From contig JAFZRE010000023.1 of NCBI GenBank assembly GCA_017620015.1, positions 1 to 64,000 of the forward strand: DNA of 64,000 nucleotides. Direction: 5' to 3'. Position 1 is the first letter of the stretch, and every line of letters starts with the position of its first letter. Of the stretch, positions 52,002 to 60,403 are shown piece by piece. This DNA is from Bacteroidales bacterium (GTDB lineage: Bacteria; Bacteroidota; Bacteroidia; Bacteroidales; ML635J-15). The notes under the pieces are model-generated. The model had not been told where the DNA came from. It did not search any database and was given only the letters and a program-made list of their open reading frames with translations. The position numbers were made by a program, and so were the translations under genes.

Positions 52002-53102
52002 TTACTTATACTCCTTTACGGTACCGGTTCCGTTGAGAACTTCGTTTCCGCAGATTGCAAGAGCAAGCATTTCGTTTTCGCCCTTGTAAATCTTTACGTT
52101 AGGAGTAATCCAGCTAATCTGGTCGGTAATCTGCTGCATCCATGGCTTGCTGTATGCAATACCGCCTGTGAGGATGATGGCATCAACCTTGCCACGAACT
52201 ACTGCTGCAAGACGGCTGATTTCCAATGCAACCTGATAGCAGAATGCATCAACCAGAAGCTTGCTCTTCGGGTCGCCGTTGAGAGCGTCAACTTCTACCT
52301 TGTATGCGTCGTTTGTGCCAAGGTAAGCAACGAAACCGCCTTCGGCAGTTACCATCTTCTTAACCTTTGCCATGTCGTACTTTCCGCTGAAGCAAACTTC
52401 GATAAGCTTGCTGGCGTTGATAGAGCCGGAGCGGGTAGGCGAGAATGGACCGAGACCGCAGAGTGCGCGGTTAACTTCAACGCAACGTCCGTGCTGGTGA
52501 ACACCAACCGAAACGCCACCGCCCATGTGAGCGATGATAAGGTTGAGGTCTTCGTAGGTCTTGCCGATTTCGCGGGCGTAGAGCTTTGCCGTCATCTTCT
52601 GGTTGAGGCAGTGCCAGATAACGCCTTCGCGTGTCGGATCGAGGTCGAATTCGGGGTGACCAGTAATCTTTGCGTATTCTGGACGTTCGTCAACAATACC
52701 CGGATCAGCGATGTATGCGCATTCGAGGCCGATTTCCTTTGCAATACTGTCGGAAATGAGAGCTCCGAGGTTGCAGGCATGCTTTCCCTGAATACCTGCA
52801 CGGCATTCCTGAAGCATAAGTTCGTCAACGCGGTAGGTTCCCGATTCGCATGGACGGGTAAGACCGCCACGACCAACTACTATTGCAATTTCATCGGTGC
52901 TGATGCCGTGCTTCTTAACCATGTCGAGGATAGCATTCTTTCGGTATTCGAACTGGTCGGCAACCTCTTTGTACTGCTGAATTTCCTCGATTGGGTGCTT
53001 GATGTTTTCGGTGAAGATTTCAGTTTCTCCCTCAAATATCGAAGCCTTGGTCGATGTTGCTCCGGGGTTGATTATTAAGCTTTTATTCTTCTTTAATTCC
53101 AT
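52002..53102 (-). CDS. buk: butyrate kinase
   Basis: A 366-residue member of the acetate/butyrate kinase family that turns butyryl-phosphate plus ADP into butyrate plus ATP. Landmarks: 'LIINPGATSTKASIF' (phosphate-binding start), 'GRGGLTRP', 'HMGGGVSVGVH' and 'GPFSPTRSGS'. It follows ptb with a 24-base gap on the minus strand. The pair allows energy gain from butyryl-CoA or branched-chain acyl-CoA. Confidence 0.93.
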   Translation of the reverse strand: MELKKNKSLIINPGATSTKASIFEGETEIFTENIKHPIEEIQQYKEVADQFEYRKNAILDMVKKHGISTDEIAIVVGRGGLTRPCESGTYRVDELMLQECRAGIQGKHACNLGALISDSIAKEIGLECAYIADPGIVDERPEYAKITGHPEFDLDPTREGVIWHCLNQKMTAKLYAREIGKTYEDLNLIIAHMGGGVSVGVHQHGRCVEVNRALCGLGPFSPTRSGSINASKLIEVCFSGKYDMAKVKKMVTAEGGFVAYLGTNDAYKVEVDALNGDPKSKLLVDAFCYQVALEISRLAAVVRGKVDAIILTGGIAYSKPWMQQITDQISWITPNVKIYKGENEMLALAICGNEVLNGTGTVKEYK

Positions 53103-53125
53103 ATATCTTTTGTGTTAATGATTAC

Positions 53126-54034
53126 TTATTTAGCTGCAAGTGCTGCAAGAGCGATTGAATACATCTTCGACTTTGCAGAGTCGCCACGCGAAGTGAGAAC
53201 GCAAGGAACCTTTGCACCCATTACCATTGCGCCGAGGTTTCCACCTCCGAACTTGGTTATGCTCTTGTAGAATACGTTTCCAGATTCGATGTTGGGGAAT
53301 ACGATGCAGTCGGCATCACCTGCAACTGCGCTTGTGAGCTTCTTGGTCTGTGCGCATTCCTTGTTGATTGAAACGTCGAGAGCCAAAGGTCCGTCAACCA
53401 AAGCGCCCTTAATCTGTCCGCGTTCTGCCATCTTCGAGATGATAGCAGCGTCAACGCATGCCTGCATTCCTGGAAGCATCTGCTCGGTAGCAGCAAGCAT
53501 TGCAACCTTCGGAGTTTCAATCTGCAACGACTTTGCAACTTTGATTACATAATTGCAGATAGCTATCTTCTGGTTCAGGTCTGGAGCGGGGATAATAGCA
53601 ACGTCACCTGCTACCAACAGCTTGTGGTACGATGGGATTTCAAAAACTGTAACGTGCGAAAGAACAGCCTTTGGTCCAGGCATAAGTCCTGTTTCCTTAT
53701 TGAGGATAGCACGCATGTACTTGTCGGTGCTGAGGAGACCCTTCATGAGGATGTCGCCTTCGCCCTTGTTGATGAGCGATACAGCAACGGCACCAGCCTT
53801 GTTTTCGTCAGCTTCCTGAACTATGCGGAACTTGCTAACGTCGAAATTGTGGCGAGCACAAACTTCCTTGATTGTAGCTTCGTCGCCAACCAATGTACCT
53901 TCAACTATGCCTTCCTGAATTGCATTGTAAACTGCTTCGATTGTGTGGTCGTCGTTTGCGTATGCAGCAACCAATCTCTTCTTTTCCCTTGTCTTGAGGA
54001 CGGTTAGAACGTCATCTAATTTTTTAATATCCAT
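53126..54034 (-). CDS. ptb: phosphate butyryltransferase
   Basis: A 302-residue cytosolic acyltransferase that exchanges CoA for phosphate on butyryl-CoA. Landmarks of the Pta/Ptb family: 'EGTLVGDEATIKEVC', 'NKGEGDILMKGLLSTDKYMRAIL' and the C-terminal 'SGNVFYKSITKFGGGNLGAMVMG'. First gene of the ptb-buk operon, facing away from the glycosyltransferase. The short form without a DRTGG domain excludes the long Pta type. Confidence 0.92.
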   Translation of the reverse strand: MDIKKLDDVLTVLKTREKKRLVAAYANDDHTIEAVYNAIQEGIVEGTLVGDEATIKEVCARHNFDVSKFRIVQEADENKAGAVAVSLINKGEGDILMKGLLSTDKYMRAILNKETGLMPGPKAVLSHVTVFEIPSYHKLLVAGDVAIIPAPDLNQKIAICNYVIKVAKSLQIETPKVAMLAATEQMLPGMQACVDAAIISKMAERGQIKGALVDGPLALDVSINKECAQTKKLTSAVAGDADCIVFPNIESGNVFYKSITKFGGGNLGAMVMGAKVPCVLTSRGDSAKSKMYSIALAALAAK

Positions 54035-54306
54035 GAGTTAAATTTTATAAAGTCATTAATTTTTTAAGTGCCACTAAAATAGTATTTTTTTTTGAAAAAA
54101 AACTGTTCAGTTAAAATTTTTTATCAAAGAAAAGTCATTGCATAGTGTTGAAAAAAATCATAAGGATAACACTATTAATAAGTTTGCTATGTTTCGTATT
54201 GGGTAAAAGTGTTTAAGAACATTGTTTTAAGGACTAAACAATACCTTTGTCTGACTCAGATGGTGGGAATCATCAAATCTTCAAATTGTCAAATCATAAA
54301 ATTTCC

Positions 54307-54351
54307 AATCGTAAATCTAAAATCGTAAATCGTAAATATTTTTTATTTTTG
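54307..54351 (+). promoter_or_regulatory. TCGTAAAT repeat run and -7 box TATTTTTG for the glycosyltransferase gene
   Basis: Imperfect 'aatcgtaaat' periods (54307-54337) run directly into TATTTTTG (54344-54351), 16 bases before the start codon. A second possible -7 box TACCTTTG lies at 54243-54250. The remainder of the gap 54035-54306 is AT-rich with nothing else recognised. Confidence 0.6.
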
Positions 54352-54367
54352 CGCCAAATTAATAATT

Positions 54368-55321
54368 ATGGATATTTCTGTTGTAGTTCCGCTGTATAAC
54401 GAGGAGGAATCCTTGCCAGAATTGTGCGAATGGGTAGTACGTGTAATGAACGAGCATTCGTTTACCTACGAAATTCTGTTTGTGAACGATGGTAGCACCG
54501 ACAATTCCTGGAATGTTGTCTGCGACCTGAAGAAGAAGCACGAGCAGGTGCGTGGTATCTCATTCCGTAGGAACTATGGCAAGTCGGCTGCTTTGCAGGT
54601 AGGTTTTCAGGCTTGCAAGGGTGATGTTGTCATTACAATGGATGCCGATATGCAGGATAGTCCCGATGAGATTCCCGAACTTTACCGCATGATAAAGGAG
54701 GAGGGCTTCGACCTTGTGTCGGGCTGGAAGAAAAAACGCTACGACAATACCTTTACAAAGAATATCCCCTCGAAAATATACAATGCTACTGCTCGCCGAG
54801 TCACAGGCATCAAGCTGCATGACATGAACTGCGGACTGAAGGCTTATCGCAACAAGGTGGTGAAAAATATCGAGGTTTACGGTGAAATGCACCGCTATAT
54901 TCCATATCTGGCAAAGAACGCTGGTTTTTCGAAGATAGGCGAGAAGGTCGTTGAGCATCGCAAGCGCCAGTATGGTGTGTCTAAGTTCGGTTTGGACAGG
55001 TTTGTACACGGCTATTTGGACTTGTTCTCTCTGTATTTCCTGTCGCGCTTTGGCAAACGCCCGATGCATTTCTTCGGTTTGTGGGGCAGCGTGATGTTCA
55101 TTATCGGTTTCATAGCCATTTGTGTGGTTGGCGGAATTAAGATTGCCGCCTTGTGCAAGCATGTTCCTGCACCGCTGGTTACCGATACTGCATATTTTTA
55201 CCTTGCATTGGTAATGATGATTCTTGGCACGCAGATGTTCCTTTCGGGCTTTGTCGGCGAGATGATTGCCCGTAATTCAGCAACAAGAAACGATTACCAG
55301 ATAGAGGAGACGTTGGAATAA
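54368..55321 (+). CDS. family 2 glycosyltransferase with C-terminal membrane segments
   Basis: A 317-residue GT-A enzyme of the DPM1/GtrB type. Landmarks: 'SVVVPLYNEEESLPEL', 'INDGSTD'-like 'FVNDGSTDNSW', the DxD-like 'ITMDADMQDSPDEI' and 'QYGVSKFGLDRF'. Two hydrophobic segments (~230-255 and ~265-290) anchor it. Such enzymes charge undecaprenyl-phosphate with a sugar for later transfer at the outer side. It has its own promoter and lies between the two acyl-kinase operons. Confidence 0.87.
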   Translation: MDISVVVPLYNEEESLPELCEWVVRVMNEHSFTYEILFVNDGSTDNSWNVVCDLKKKHEQVRGISFRRNYGKSAALQVGFQACKGDVVITMDADMQDSPDEIPELYRMIKEEGFDLVSGWKKKRYDNTFTKNIPSKIYNATARRVTGIKLHDMNCGLKAYRNKVVKNIEVYGEMHRYIPYLAKNAGFSKIGEKVVEHRKRQYGVSKFGLDRFVHGYLDLFSLYFLSRFGKRPMHFFGLWGSVMFIIGFIAICVVGGIKIAALCKHVPAPLVTDTAYFYLALVMMILGTQMFLSGFVGEMIARNSATRNDYQIEETLE

Positions 55322-55345
55322 ATCCGCATTTATATAATTGGATAA

Positions 55346-55411
55346 ATATGCAATTCTTTGCTAATAAGGCGCAATGCGTTGCGCCTCTACGTGTTTTGTG
55401 TAATTGCATAT
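55346..55411 (+). terminator. nested hairpin after the glycosyltransferase gene
   Basis: A 10-bp perfect outer stem (atatgcaatt 55346-55355 / aattgcatat 55402-55411) encloses a second perfect stem ggcgcaa / ttgcgcc (55368-55374 / 55379-55385) followed by tctacg. The inner repeat resembles the palindrome inside the RAYT gene. No T-run follows. Confidence 0.6.
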
Positions 55412-55472
55412 GCTGTTGATAAATTTGCTAAAAAACATCGTTTTTGTTTGCGTTGTTCTGCTATAAAAAACT

Positions 55473-55480
55473 TACCTTTG
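55473..55480 (+). promoter_or_regulatory. -7 box TACCTTTG for pta-ackA
   Basis: TACCTTTG lies 39 bases before the pta start; a TTG at 55453-55455 is 17 bases upstream, slightly short. Confidence 0.6.
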
Positions 55481-55519
55481 GTTTTTCAAATTTTGGAACA
55501 ATAAAATTATAATACAACA

Positions 55520-56530
55520 ATGGATTTGATTCAAGAAATTATCAGAAATGCGCAGGCAAACAAACAGCGCATCGTACTTCCCGAAGGTGACGAACCTCGT
55601 ACATTAAAGGCCGCAGACCAGATTATTGCAGACGGAATCGCCGATGTAATCCTTATCGGTCCTGCACAGAAAATTGCTGAAATGACAGCCGAATTCGGTT
55701 TGAAGAACATCAGCAAGGCTCGCATTATCGACCCGAAGAACAACCCCGAAAAGCAGAAGTATGCCGAAATGCTTTACGAAATCCGCAAGGCAAAAGGTAT
55801 GACAATGGAACAGGCCGAAGGTCTTGCCGAGAACTTCATGTACCTCGGTATCCTCTTGGTTAAGGCTGGCGAAGCCGACGGTCTCGTAAGCGGTGCCCGT
55901 TCGACCACTGGCGACATGCTCCGTCCTGCATTGCAGATTATCAAGACCGTTCCTGGCGTTAGCTGCGTATCTGGTGCATTCATCATGTTCCTCCCCGAAG
56001 GCAGTAAGTATGGAACCGACGGCAAGATGGTATTCGCCGACTGCGCCGTTACTCCAATGCCCGATGCAAAACAGCTAGCAGAAATCGCAGTTTGCACCGC
56101 CGACACTGCAAAGAACATAGCAAAGATCGACCCGGCAGTTGCTATCCTCAGCTTCTCGACAAAGGGTTCGGCAAAGCACGAAGTTGTTGACAAGGTTATC
56201 GAGGCTACACGTCTTGCTCAGGAAGCTCGTCCCGACCTGCTTCTCGACGGTGAACTTCAGGCTGATGCAGCTATCGTTCCTTCTGTAGGTTCGAGCAAGG
56301 CTCCGGGCAGCAAGGTTGCTGGTAAGGCTAACACCTTGGTATTTCCGTGCCTCGAAGTAGGTAACATCGCTTACAAGCTCGTTCAGCGTCTTGCTGGTGC
56401 CGAAGCAGTAGGTCCCGTTCTTCAGGGTCTCGCCAAGCCTTGCAACGACCTCAGCCGCGGATGCTCGGTAGACGATGTTTACAAACTTGTTGCAATAACC
56501 TGCAACCAGGCAATAGCTCAGAAAAAATAA
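55520..56530 (+). CDS. pta: phosphate acetyltransferase
   Basis: A 336-residue cytosolic enzyme that turns acetyl-CoA and phosphate into acetyl-phosphate. Landmarks: 'IVLPEGDEPRTLKAA', 'DGLVSGARSTTGDMLRPALQIIKT' and 'DGELQADAAIVPSVGSSKAPGSKVAGKANTLVFP'. The short form without N-terminal regulatory domains. It is followed by ackA after 25 bases; together they give ATP from acetyl-CoA, the main fermentation route to acetate. Confidence 0.95.
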   Translation: MDLIQEIIRNAQANKQRIVLPEGDEPRTLKAADQIIADGIADVILIGPAQKIAEMTAEFGLKNISKARIIDPKNNPEKQKYAEMLYEIRKAKGMTMEQAEGLAENFMYLGILLVKAGEADGLVSGARSTTGDMLRPALQIIKTVPGVSCVSGAFIMFLPEGSKYGTDGKMVFADCAVTPMPDAKQLAEIAVCTADTAKNIAKIDPAVAILSFSTKGSAKHEVVDKVIEATRLAQEARPDLLLDGELQADAAIVPSVGSSKAPGSKVAGKANTLVFPCLEVGNIAYKLVQRLAGAEAVGPVLQGLAKPCNDLSRGCSVDDVYKLVAITCNQAIAQKK

Positions 56531-56555
56531 TCATTAACAACAAAATACGTAAAAG

Positions 56556-57773
56556 ATGAAAATATTAGTTTTAAACTGCGGTAGTTCTTCAATTAAATAC
56601 CAGCTCATCAACATTGACGCTAACAACAATTCTACCGTAATGGCAAAAGGTCTTCTCGAAAGAATAGGCCTCGAAATGGGAGAATTCACTCACAAGTACA
56701 ACGGACAGAAGCACTACGAACAGACTCCAATCGCCGACCACACTGCCGGTATCAGAATGGTTCTCAAGGCTCTCACCGACCCGGAAATGGGTGTAATCAA
56801 GGACTTGAAGGAAATCGAAGCAGTAGGTAACCGCGTTGCTCACGGTGGCGAACTTTTCAAGGCTAGTGCTCTCGTTAACGACGATGTAATCGAAAAGATT
56901 AAGTCGTTGATGGAACTCGCACCGCTTCACACTCCTGGTAACTTGGCAGGTATCTACGCTATGCGCGAAGTATTGCCGAATGTTCCGCAGGCAGTTGTAT
57001 TCGATACCGCTTTCCACCAGACACTTCCTCCGAAGTCGTTCCTCTATGGTTTGCCATACGAATACTATCAGAAGTATCATCTCCGTCGCTACGGCTTCCA
57101 CGGAACAAGCCACGGCTTTGTTGCTGAGAAGGCAGCCAAGATGATTGGCAAGGACTGGAAAGACCTCAAGATAATTAGCTGCCACCTCGGTAGCGGTGCT
57201 TCGATTGCTGCAATCGACCACGGAAAGTCGGTTGACACCACTATGGGTCTCACAGCTCTTGAAGGTCTTATCATGGGTAGCCGTCCAGGTGATGTTGACC
57301 CGGGTGCAGTATTGTATATTGTAGAAAAGGAACTTGCTGAAGGCAAGACCATGAAGGATATTACAAATATCTTCTACAAGAAGAGCGGTCTTGTTGGTAT
57401 CAGCGGTGGCAAGCAGGATATGCGCGACATCCGTGCAGGTCGCGATGCAGGTGACGAAAGAAGCACCTACGCATTCGATATGTTTGCACAGCGCGTAAAA
57501 CGTTACATCGGCGGTTACATGGCTGAGATGGGCGGTTGCGACATCCTTCTGTTCACAGGTGGTATTGGCGAAAATGCATGGTTCATGCGTCACCCGATAC
57601 TCGAAAACATGGAATGCCTCGGCATTAAGGTCGATATGGAAAAGAACGACAAGATTATGGGCGAAGATGCAGTTATCTCAACTCCCGATTCGAAGGTTAC
57701 AACAATCGTTGTTACCACCGACGAGGAATATGTAATTGCAATGGATACCATGAAGCTCGTTCAAGGCAAATAA
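56556..57773 (+). CDS. ackA: acetate kinase
   Basis: A 405-residue kinase that makes ATP and acetate from acetyl-phosphate. Landmarks: 'LVLNCGSSSIKYQL', 'RRYGFHGTSHGFVAEKAA', 'SCHLGSGASIAAIDHGKSVDTTMG' and 'GDVDPGAVLY'. The length is typical. A strong nested terminator follows. Confidence 0.95.
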   Translation: MKILVLNCGSSSIKYQLINIDANNNSTVMAKGLLERIGLEMGEFTHKYNGQKHYEQTPIADHTAGIRMVLKALTDPEMGVIKDLKEIEAVGNRVAHGGELFKASALVNDDVIEKIKSLMELAPLHTPGNLAGIYAMREVLPNVPQAVVFDTAFHQTLPPKSFLYGLPYEYYQKYHLRRYGFHGTSHGFVAEKAAKMIGKDWKDLKIISCHLGSGASIAAIDHGKSVDTTMGLTALEGLIMGSRPGDVDPGAVLYIVEKELAEGKTMKDITNIFYKKSGLVGISGGKQDMRDIRAGRDAGDERSTYAFDMFAQRVKRYIGGYMAEMGGCDILLFTGGIGENAWFMRHPILENMECLGIKVDMEKNDKIMGEDAVISTPDSKVTTIVVTTDEEYVIAMDTMKLVQGK

Positions 57774-57795
57774 TATTATAGGTATTCAAAAAAAA

Positions 57796-57858
57796 GGAGT
57801 CAAAATCCTGTGCTCCCTGAGCGTAGTCGAAGGGCAGGATCTTGACTCCGTTTTTTTT
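57796..57858 (+). terminator. ackA terminator with a REP-like repeat in its loop
   Basis: A 15-bp near-perfect stem (57796-57810 / 57835-57849, one mismatch) is followed by eight T. The 24-base loop is a full REP-like unit (57811-57834, CCCTGAGC-gtag-TCGAAGGG). Confidence 0.85.
57811..57834. repeat. REP-like palindromic repeat in a terminator loop
   Basis: The same core as at 4218, 6161, 20347 and 28548. It stands 42 bases upstream of the RAYT gene. Confidence 0.75.
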
Positions 57859-57875
57859 GATGTTACAACAAATAT

Positions 57876-58433
57876 ATGTCGGAAGAAAAATTTCAGAGGA
57901 AATACAGAATTGCTTCGGTGCGCGCATCGTGGCATGATTACAGGTGCGGTGCATATTTCGTAACTATATGCACCAAAGACCGTGAACATTATTTTGGCGA
58001 AATTGAAAATGATGAAAACGGAAATCAAAGGATGAAATTATCTCCGATTGGGGAAATTGCAGACGAATGTTGGCGGGCGATTCCACAACATTTCCCGCAT
58101 GTTCAAATTCCATTATGGGTTGTGATGCCAGATCATATACATGGGATTGTGATTATTGATGATTTTGTAGAGACGCAAAATTTTGCGTCTCTACATGATA
58201 ACGAACCCAATAAATTTGGACCGCAATCAAAAAATCTGGCATCTGTGATTCGTGGATTCAAAATCGGTGTGACAAAATTTGCCCGCCAAAACAATATCCT
58301 TTTTTCATGGCAATCCAGATATTATGACCGTATTATCCGTGATTCTGCCGAAATGAACCATATTGCCGAATACATTGAAAACAATGTGTCAGAATGGAAT
58401 GCGAATAAAGATATTGACTATCAAATAGATTAA
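57876..58433 (+). CDS. REP-associated tyrosine transposase (RAYT, Y1/IS200-like)
   Basis: A 185-residue Y1 transposase-like protein. The HUH pair is 'MPDHIHGIVII' (His87, His89) and the nucleophile Tyr149 or Tyr150 lies in 'FSWQSRYYDRII'. The N-terminal 'GAYFVTICTKDREHYFG' is also typical of RAYTs, which are single-copy enzymes that handle REP palindromes. Residues ~98-106 (VETQNFASL) are translated from a perfect 28-nt palindrome inserted in frame after the HUH motif, where homologues have a shorter loop. A REP unit lies just upstream in the ackA terminator. Confidence 0.87.
   Translation: MSEEKFQRKYRIASVRASWHDYRCGAYFVTICTKDREHYFGEIENDENGNQRMKLSPIGEIADECWRAIPQHFPHVQIPLWVVMPDHIHGIVIIDDFVETQNFASLHDNEPNKFGPQSKNLASVIRGFKIGVTKFARQNNILFSWQSRYYDRIIRDSAEMNHIAEYIENNVSEWNANKDIDYQID
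58167..58194. repeat. perfect 28-nt palindrome inside the RAYT gene
   Basis: The half-site gtagagacgcaaaa and its exact reverse complement meet without a spacer. A related unit (ggcgcaa-tgcg-ttgcgcc-tctac) lies at 55368-55390. Confidence 0.85.
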
Positions 58434-58443
58434 ATAAAACAAT

Positions 58444-58451
58444 TATCTTTG
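58444..58451 (+). promoter_or_regulatory. -7 box TATCTTTG for the outer-membrane protein gene
   Basis: TATCTTTG lies 28 bases before the start at 58479. Confidence 0.6.
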
Positions 58452-58478
58452 CAGAAATAAATTGTAAACAAACAAGGC

Positions 58479-59291
58479 ATGAAAAGATTTTCAATTATGC
58501 TGATTTTGCTGCTGCCCATGTGCATTGCAATGGGGCAGAAAACATCGTTGGAACATTCGCGCGTACCTATATATTTGACTGGTGGCGGAAGTTTGGGAGC
58601 AACCGAATTTTACGATGCAGGGGTGTCGCCTTTGCATTATTTGGGATTTGCCCTTGGTGTTGATTTCGGACTTACCGTCGAGTGGAAAAAGTGCCGCATT
58701 ACATTGGATAATACCGTCGGCGGATGCCTGGCGGCAGGAAACAAGGCCGATTCCAAAGCTGGTGCATACGGCATTACAATTAATAATAGGATTGGTTTCC
58801 TATATCGTGTTTCAGAACCTGCCGACGGATTGAGGCTTTGGGTGGGCGGTTCTTTCAATCCATATACCGACATTCGCATAAACCAGAAAATGATGAATGC
58901 AGCTGTCGGATTAACCTCTATGTATGCTATGGACGGAAATTTCCGCCTCGAATTCGACATACCTTCGCGTCGTCGTACCGACTTGTTTATGTTGTTTGCC
59001 GACATTACTTTGCCGCTCGTGGCTTTGGGCGAACGTCCCAGTTATGCGTATGTGTATAACGCAACGTCATCAAGCGATCCAATAGAGTATGTGCTCGATG
59101 GTTATCAGGGATTTGCAAAGGCTATGCCTGGTGCAACAACCGACATAGGAATATTCTTCAACTTAAAGAACCGCAATAGGATAGGGCTTTCGTATCGTTG
59201 GGACTATTGGACAACACACAATGCATCGGTACATCGTTTCGACAACGCCTACCACACTGTAAACTTAAAGTTCATGTTTAATATCAATTGA
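58479..59291 (+). CDS. outer-membrane beta-barrel protein, unknown
   Basis: A 270-residue protein with a signal peptide ending 'CIAMGQ'. The mature part is made of alternating strands with many aromatic and Gly residues ('LHYLGFALGVDFGLTVEWKKCRITLDNTVGG', 'NRIGLSYRWDYW'), and the last residues ('HTVNLKFMFNIN') fit an outer-membrane barrel, though the final residue is Asn rather than Phe. No family was recognised. The stop is 3 bases before the S41 peptidase start, so the two are coupled. Confidence 0.7.
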   Translation: MKRFSIMLILLLPMCIAMGQKTSLEHSRVPIYLTGGGSLGATEFYDAGVSPLHYLGFALGVDFGLTVEWKKCRITLDNTVGGCLAAGNKADSKAGAYGITINNRIGFLYRVSEPADGLRLWVGGSFNPYTDIRINQKMMNAAVGLTSMYAMDGNFRLEFDIPSRRRTDLFMLFADITLPLVALGERPSYAYVYNATSSSDPIEYVLDGYQGFAKAMPGATTDIGIFFNLKNRNRIGLSYRWDYWTTHNASVHRFDNAYHTVNLKFMFNIN

Positions 59292-59293
59292 TT

Positions 59294-60331
59294 ATGAGAA
59301 AATTACATATAATATCAGCCTTGTTTGCCTTTACTTTGCTCGGTACTTCGTGCGAAAAGGCTTTTATGGAAAAGGAACCTAGCAACGATCCTGTGACAAC
59401 CTTTGAATACTTGTGGGATGTGGTTGACAGGCAGTATTCCTTCTTCGATGTTAAGGGTGTTGACTGGGATTCGGTCTATGCTGTATATAGTCCAAAGGTT
59501 TCGGAAAAAATGAGCGACGACAGCCTGTTCAGTGTGCTTGGTGCAATGCTGAATACACTTAACGACGGACATACAAATCTGGTTTCTCCGTTCGACGTGT
59601 CGCATAACGAGGAAGTTTATCGCAGGATGTATGCAAACAAAAACATCAATTCCGAAGTAGTGGTGCTTAATTATTTGACAATCAATTATCATACTACAGG
59701 TGCTTTTGCACACAATGCTATCCGCAACGGGCAGATTGCTTATCTGCGTTATTCGTCGTTCATGGACGCTATTGCTGATGAAGATTTGGAGTACATTGTA
59801 AATAAGTACAAGAATACCAAGGGTATGATAATCGACTTGCGTCAGAATGGTGGTGGTAGTGTAGATAATGTATGGAACCTGATGAAGCTTTTCCCGACAG
59901 GAAACCGCCAGCTGTATCAGACTCAGATAAAGAACGGACCTAAGCATGACGACTTTTCGGAAATGACGATTGTTACTCAGCCTTCCCACGATGAAAAAAC
60001 AACATATCGTCATCCAATTGCAGTGCTTACCGACCGTGGTTCGTTCAGTGCGACTTCGTTTTTCTCGCTGTGCATAAAGTCGAACTTTCCTGATGCTACC
60101 ATCGTTGGCGATACTACTGGCGGAGGTCTTGGACTTCCTAATGGCGGCGAATTGCCAAACGGTTGGACATATCGCTTTTCAATCACGCGTACCCTCGACA
60201 TGAACAACAATAATTACGAAAATGGTATGCCGCCAGATGTTACGGAAATTCTTGACCCTGTGCAGACGGCACAAGGCATCGACAATGTGATTGAAAAGGC
60301 ATGCGATATTTTGCTCAATAGCGGAAAATAG
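59294..60331 (+). CDS. S41 family peptidase lipoprotein
   Basis: A 345-residue lipoprotein (lipobox 'LLGTSC', Cys20). The start at 59294 (MRKLHIIS) is preferred to the TTG at 59288. The S41 (C-terminal processing/tail-specific) protease fold shows 'LNDGHTNLVSPF', 'GMIIDLRQNGGGSVDN' and the catalytic Ser in 'LTDRGSFSATSFF' near residue ~253. No PDZ domain is clear. It probably cleaves envelope proteins. It follows the barrel protein in one operon. Confidence 0.88.
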   Translation: MRKLHIISALFAFTLLGTSCEKAFMEKEPSNDPVTTFEYLWDVVDRQYSFFDVKGVDWDSVYAVYSPKVSEKMSDDSLFSVLGAMLNTLNDGHTNLVSPFDVSHNEEVYRRMYANKNINSEVVVLNYLTINYHTTGAFAHNAIRNGQIAYLRYSSFMDAIADEDLEYIVNKYKNTKGMIIDLRQNGGGSVDNVWNLMKLFPTGNRQLYQTQIKNGPKHDDFSEMTIVTQPSHDEKTTYRHPIAVLTDRGSFSATSFFSLCIKSNFPDATIVGDTTGGGLGLPNGGELPNGWTYRFSITRTLDMNNNNYENGMPPDVTEILDPVQTAQGIDNVIEKACDILLNSGK

Positions 60332-60340
60332 ACTTTCCAC

Positions 60341-60384
60341 AATCGCAAATCGTACTTCGTAAATCGTAAATTACATTATCTTTG
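60341..60384 (+). promoter_or_regulatory. TCGTAAAT repeat run and -7 box TATCTTTG
   Basis: The 'aatcgcaaatcgtacttcg taaatcgtaaa' run (60341-60373) ends just before TATCTTTG (60377-60384), 20 bases before the start at 60404. This is the third example of this arrangement in the window. Confidence 0.62.
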
Positions 60385-60403
60385 CATCACAAAAAAAATT
60401 TTT

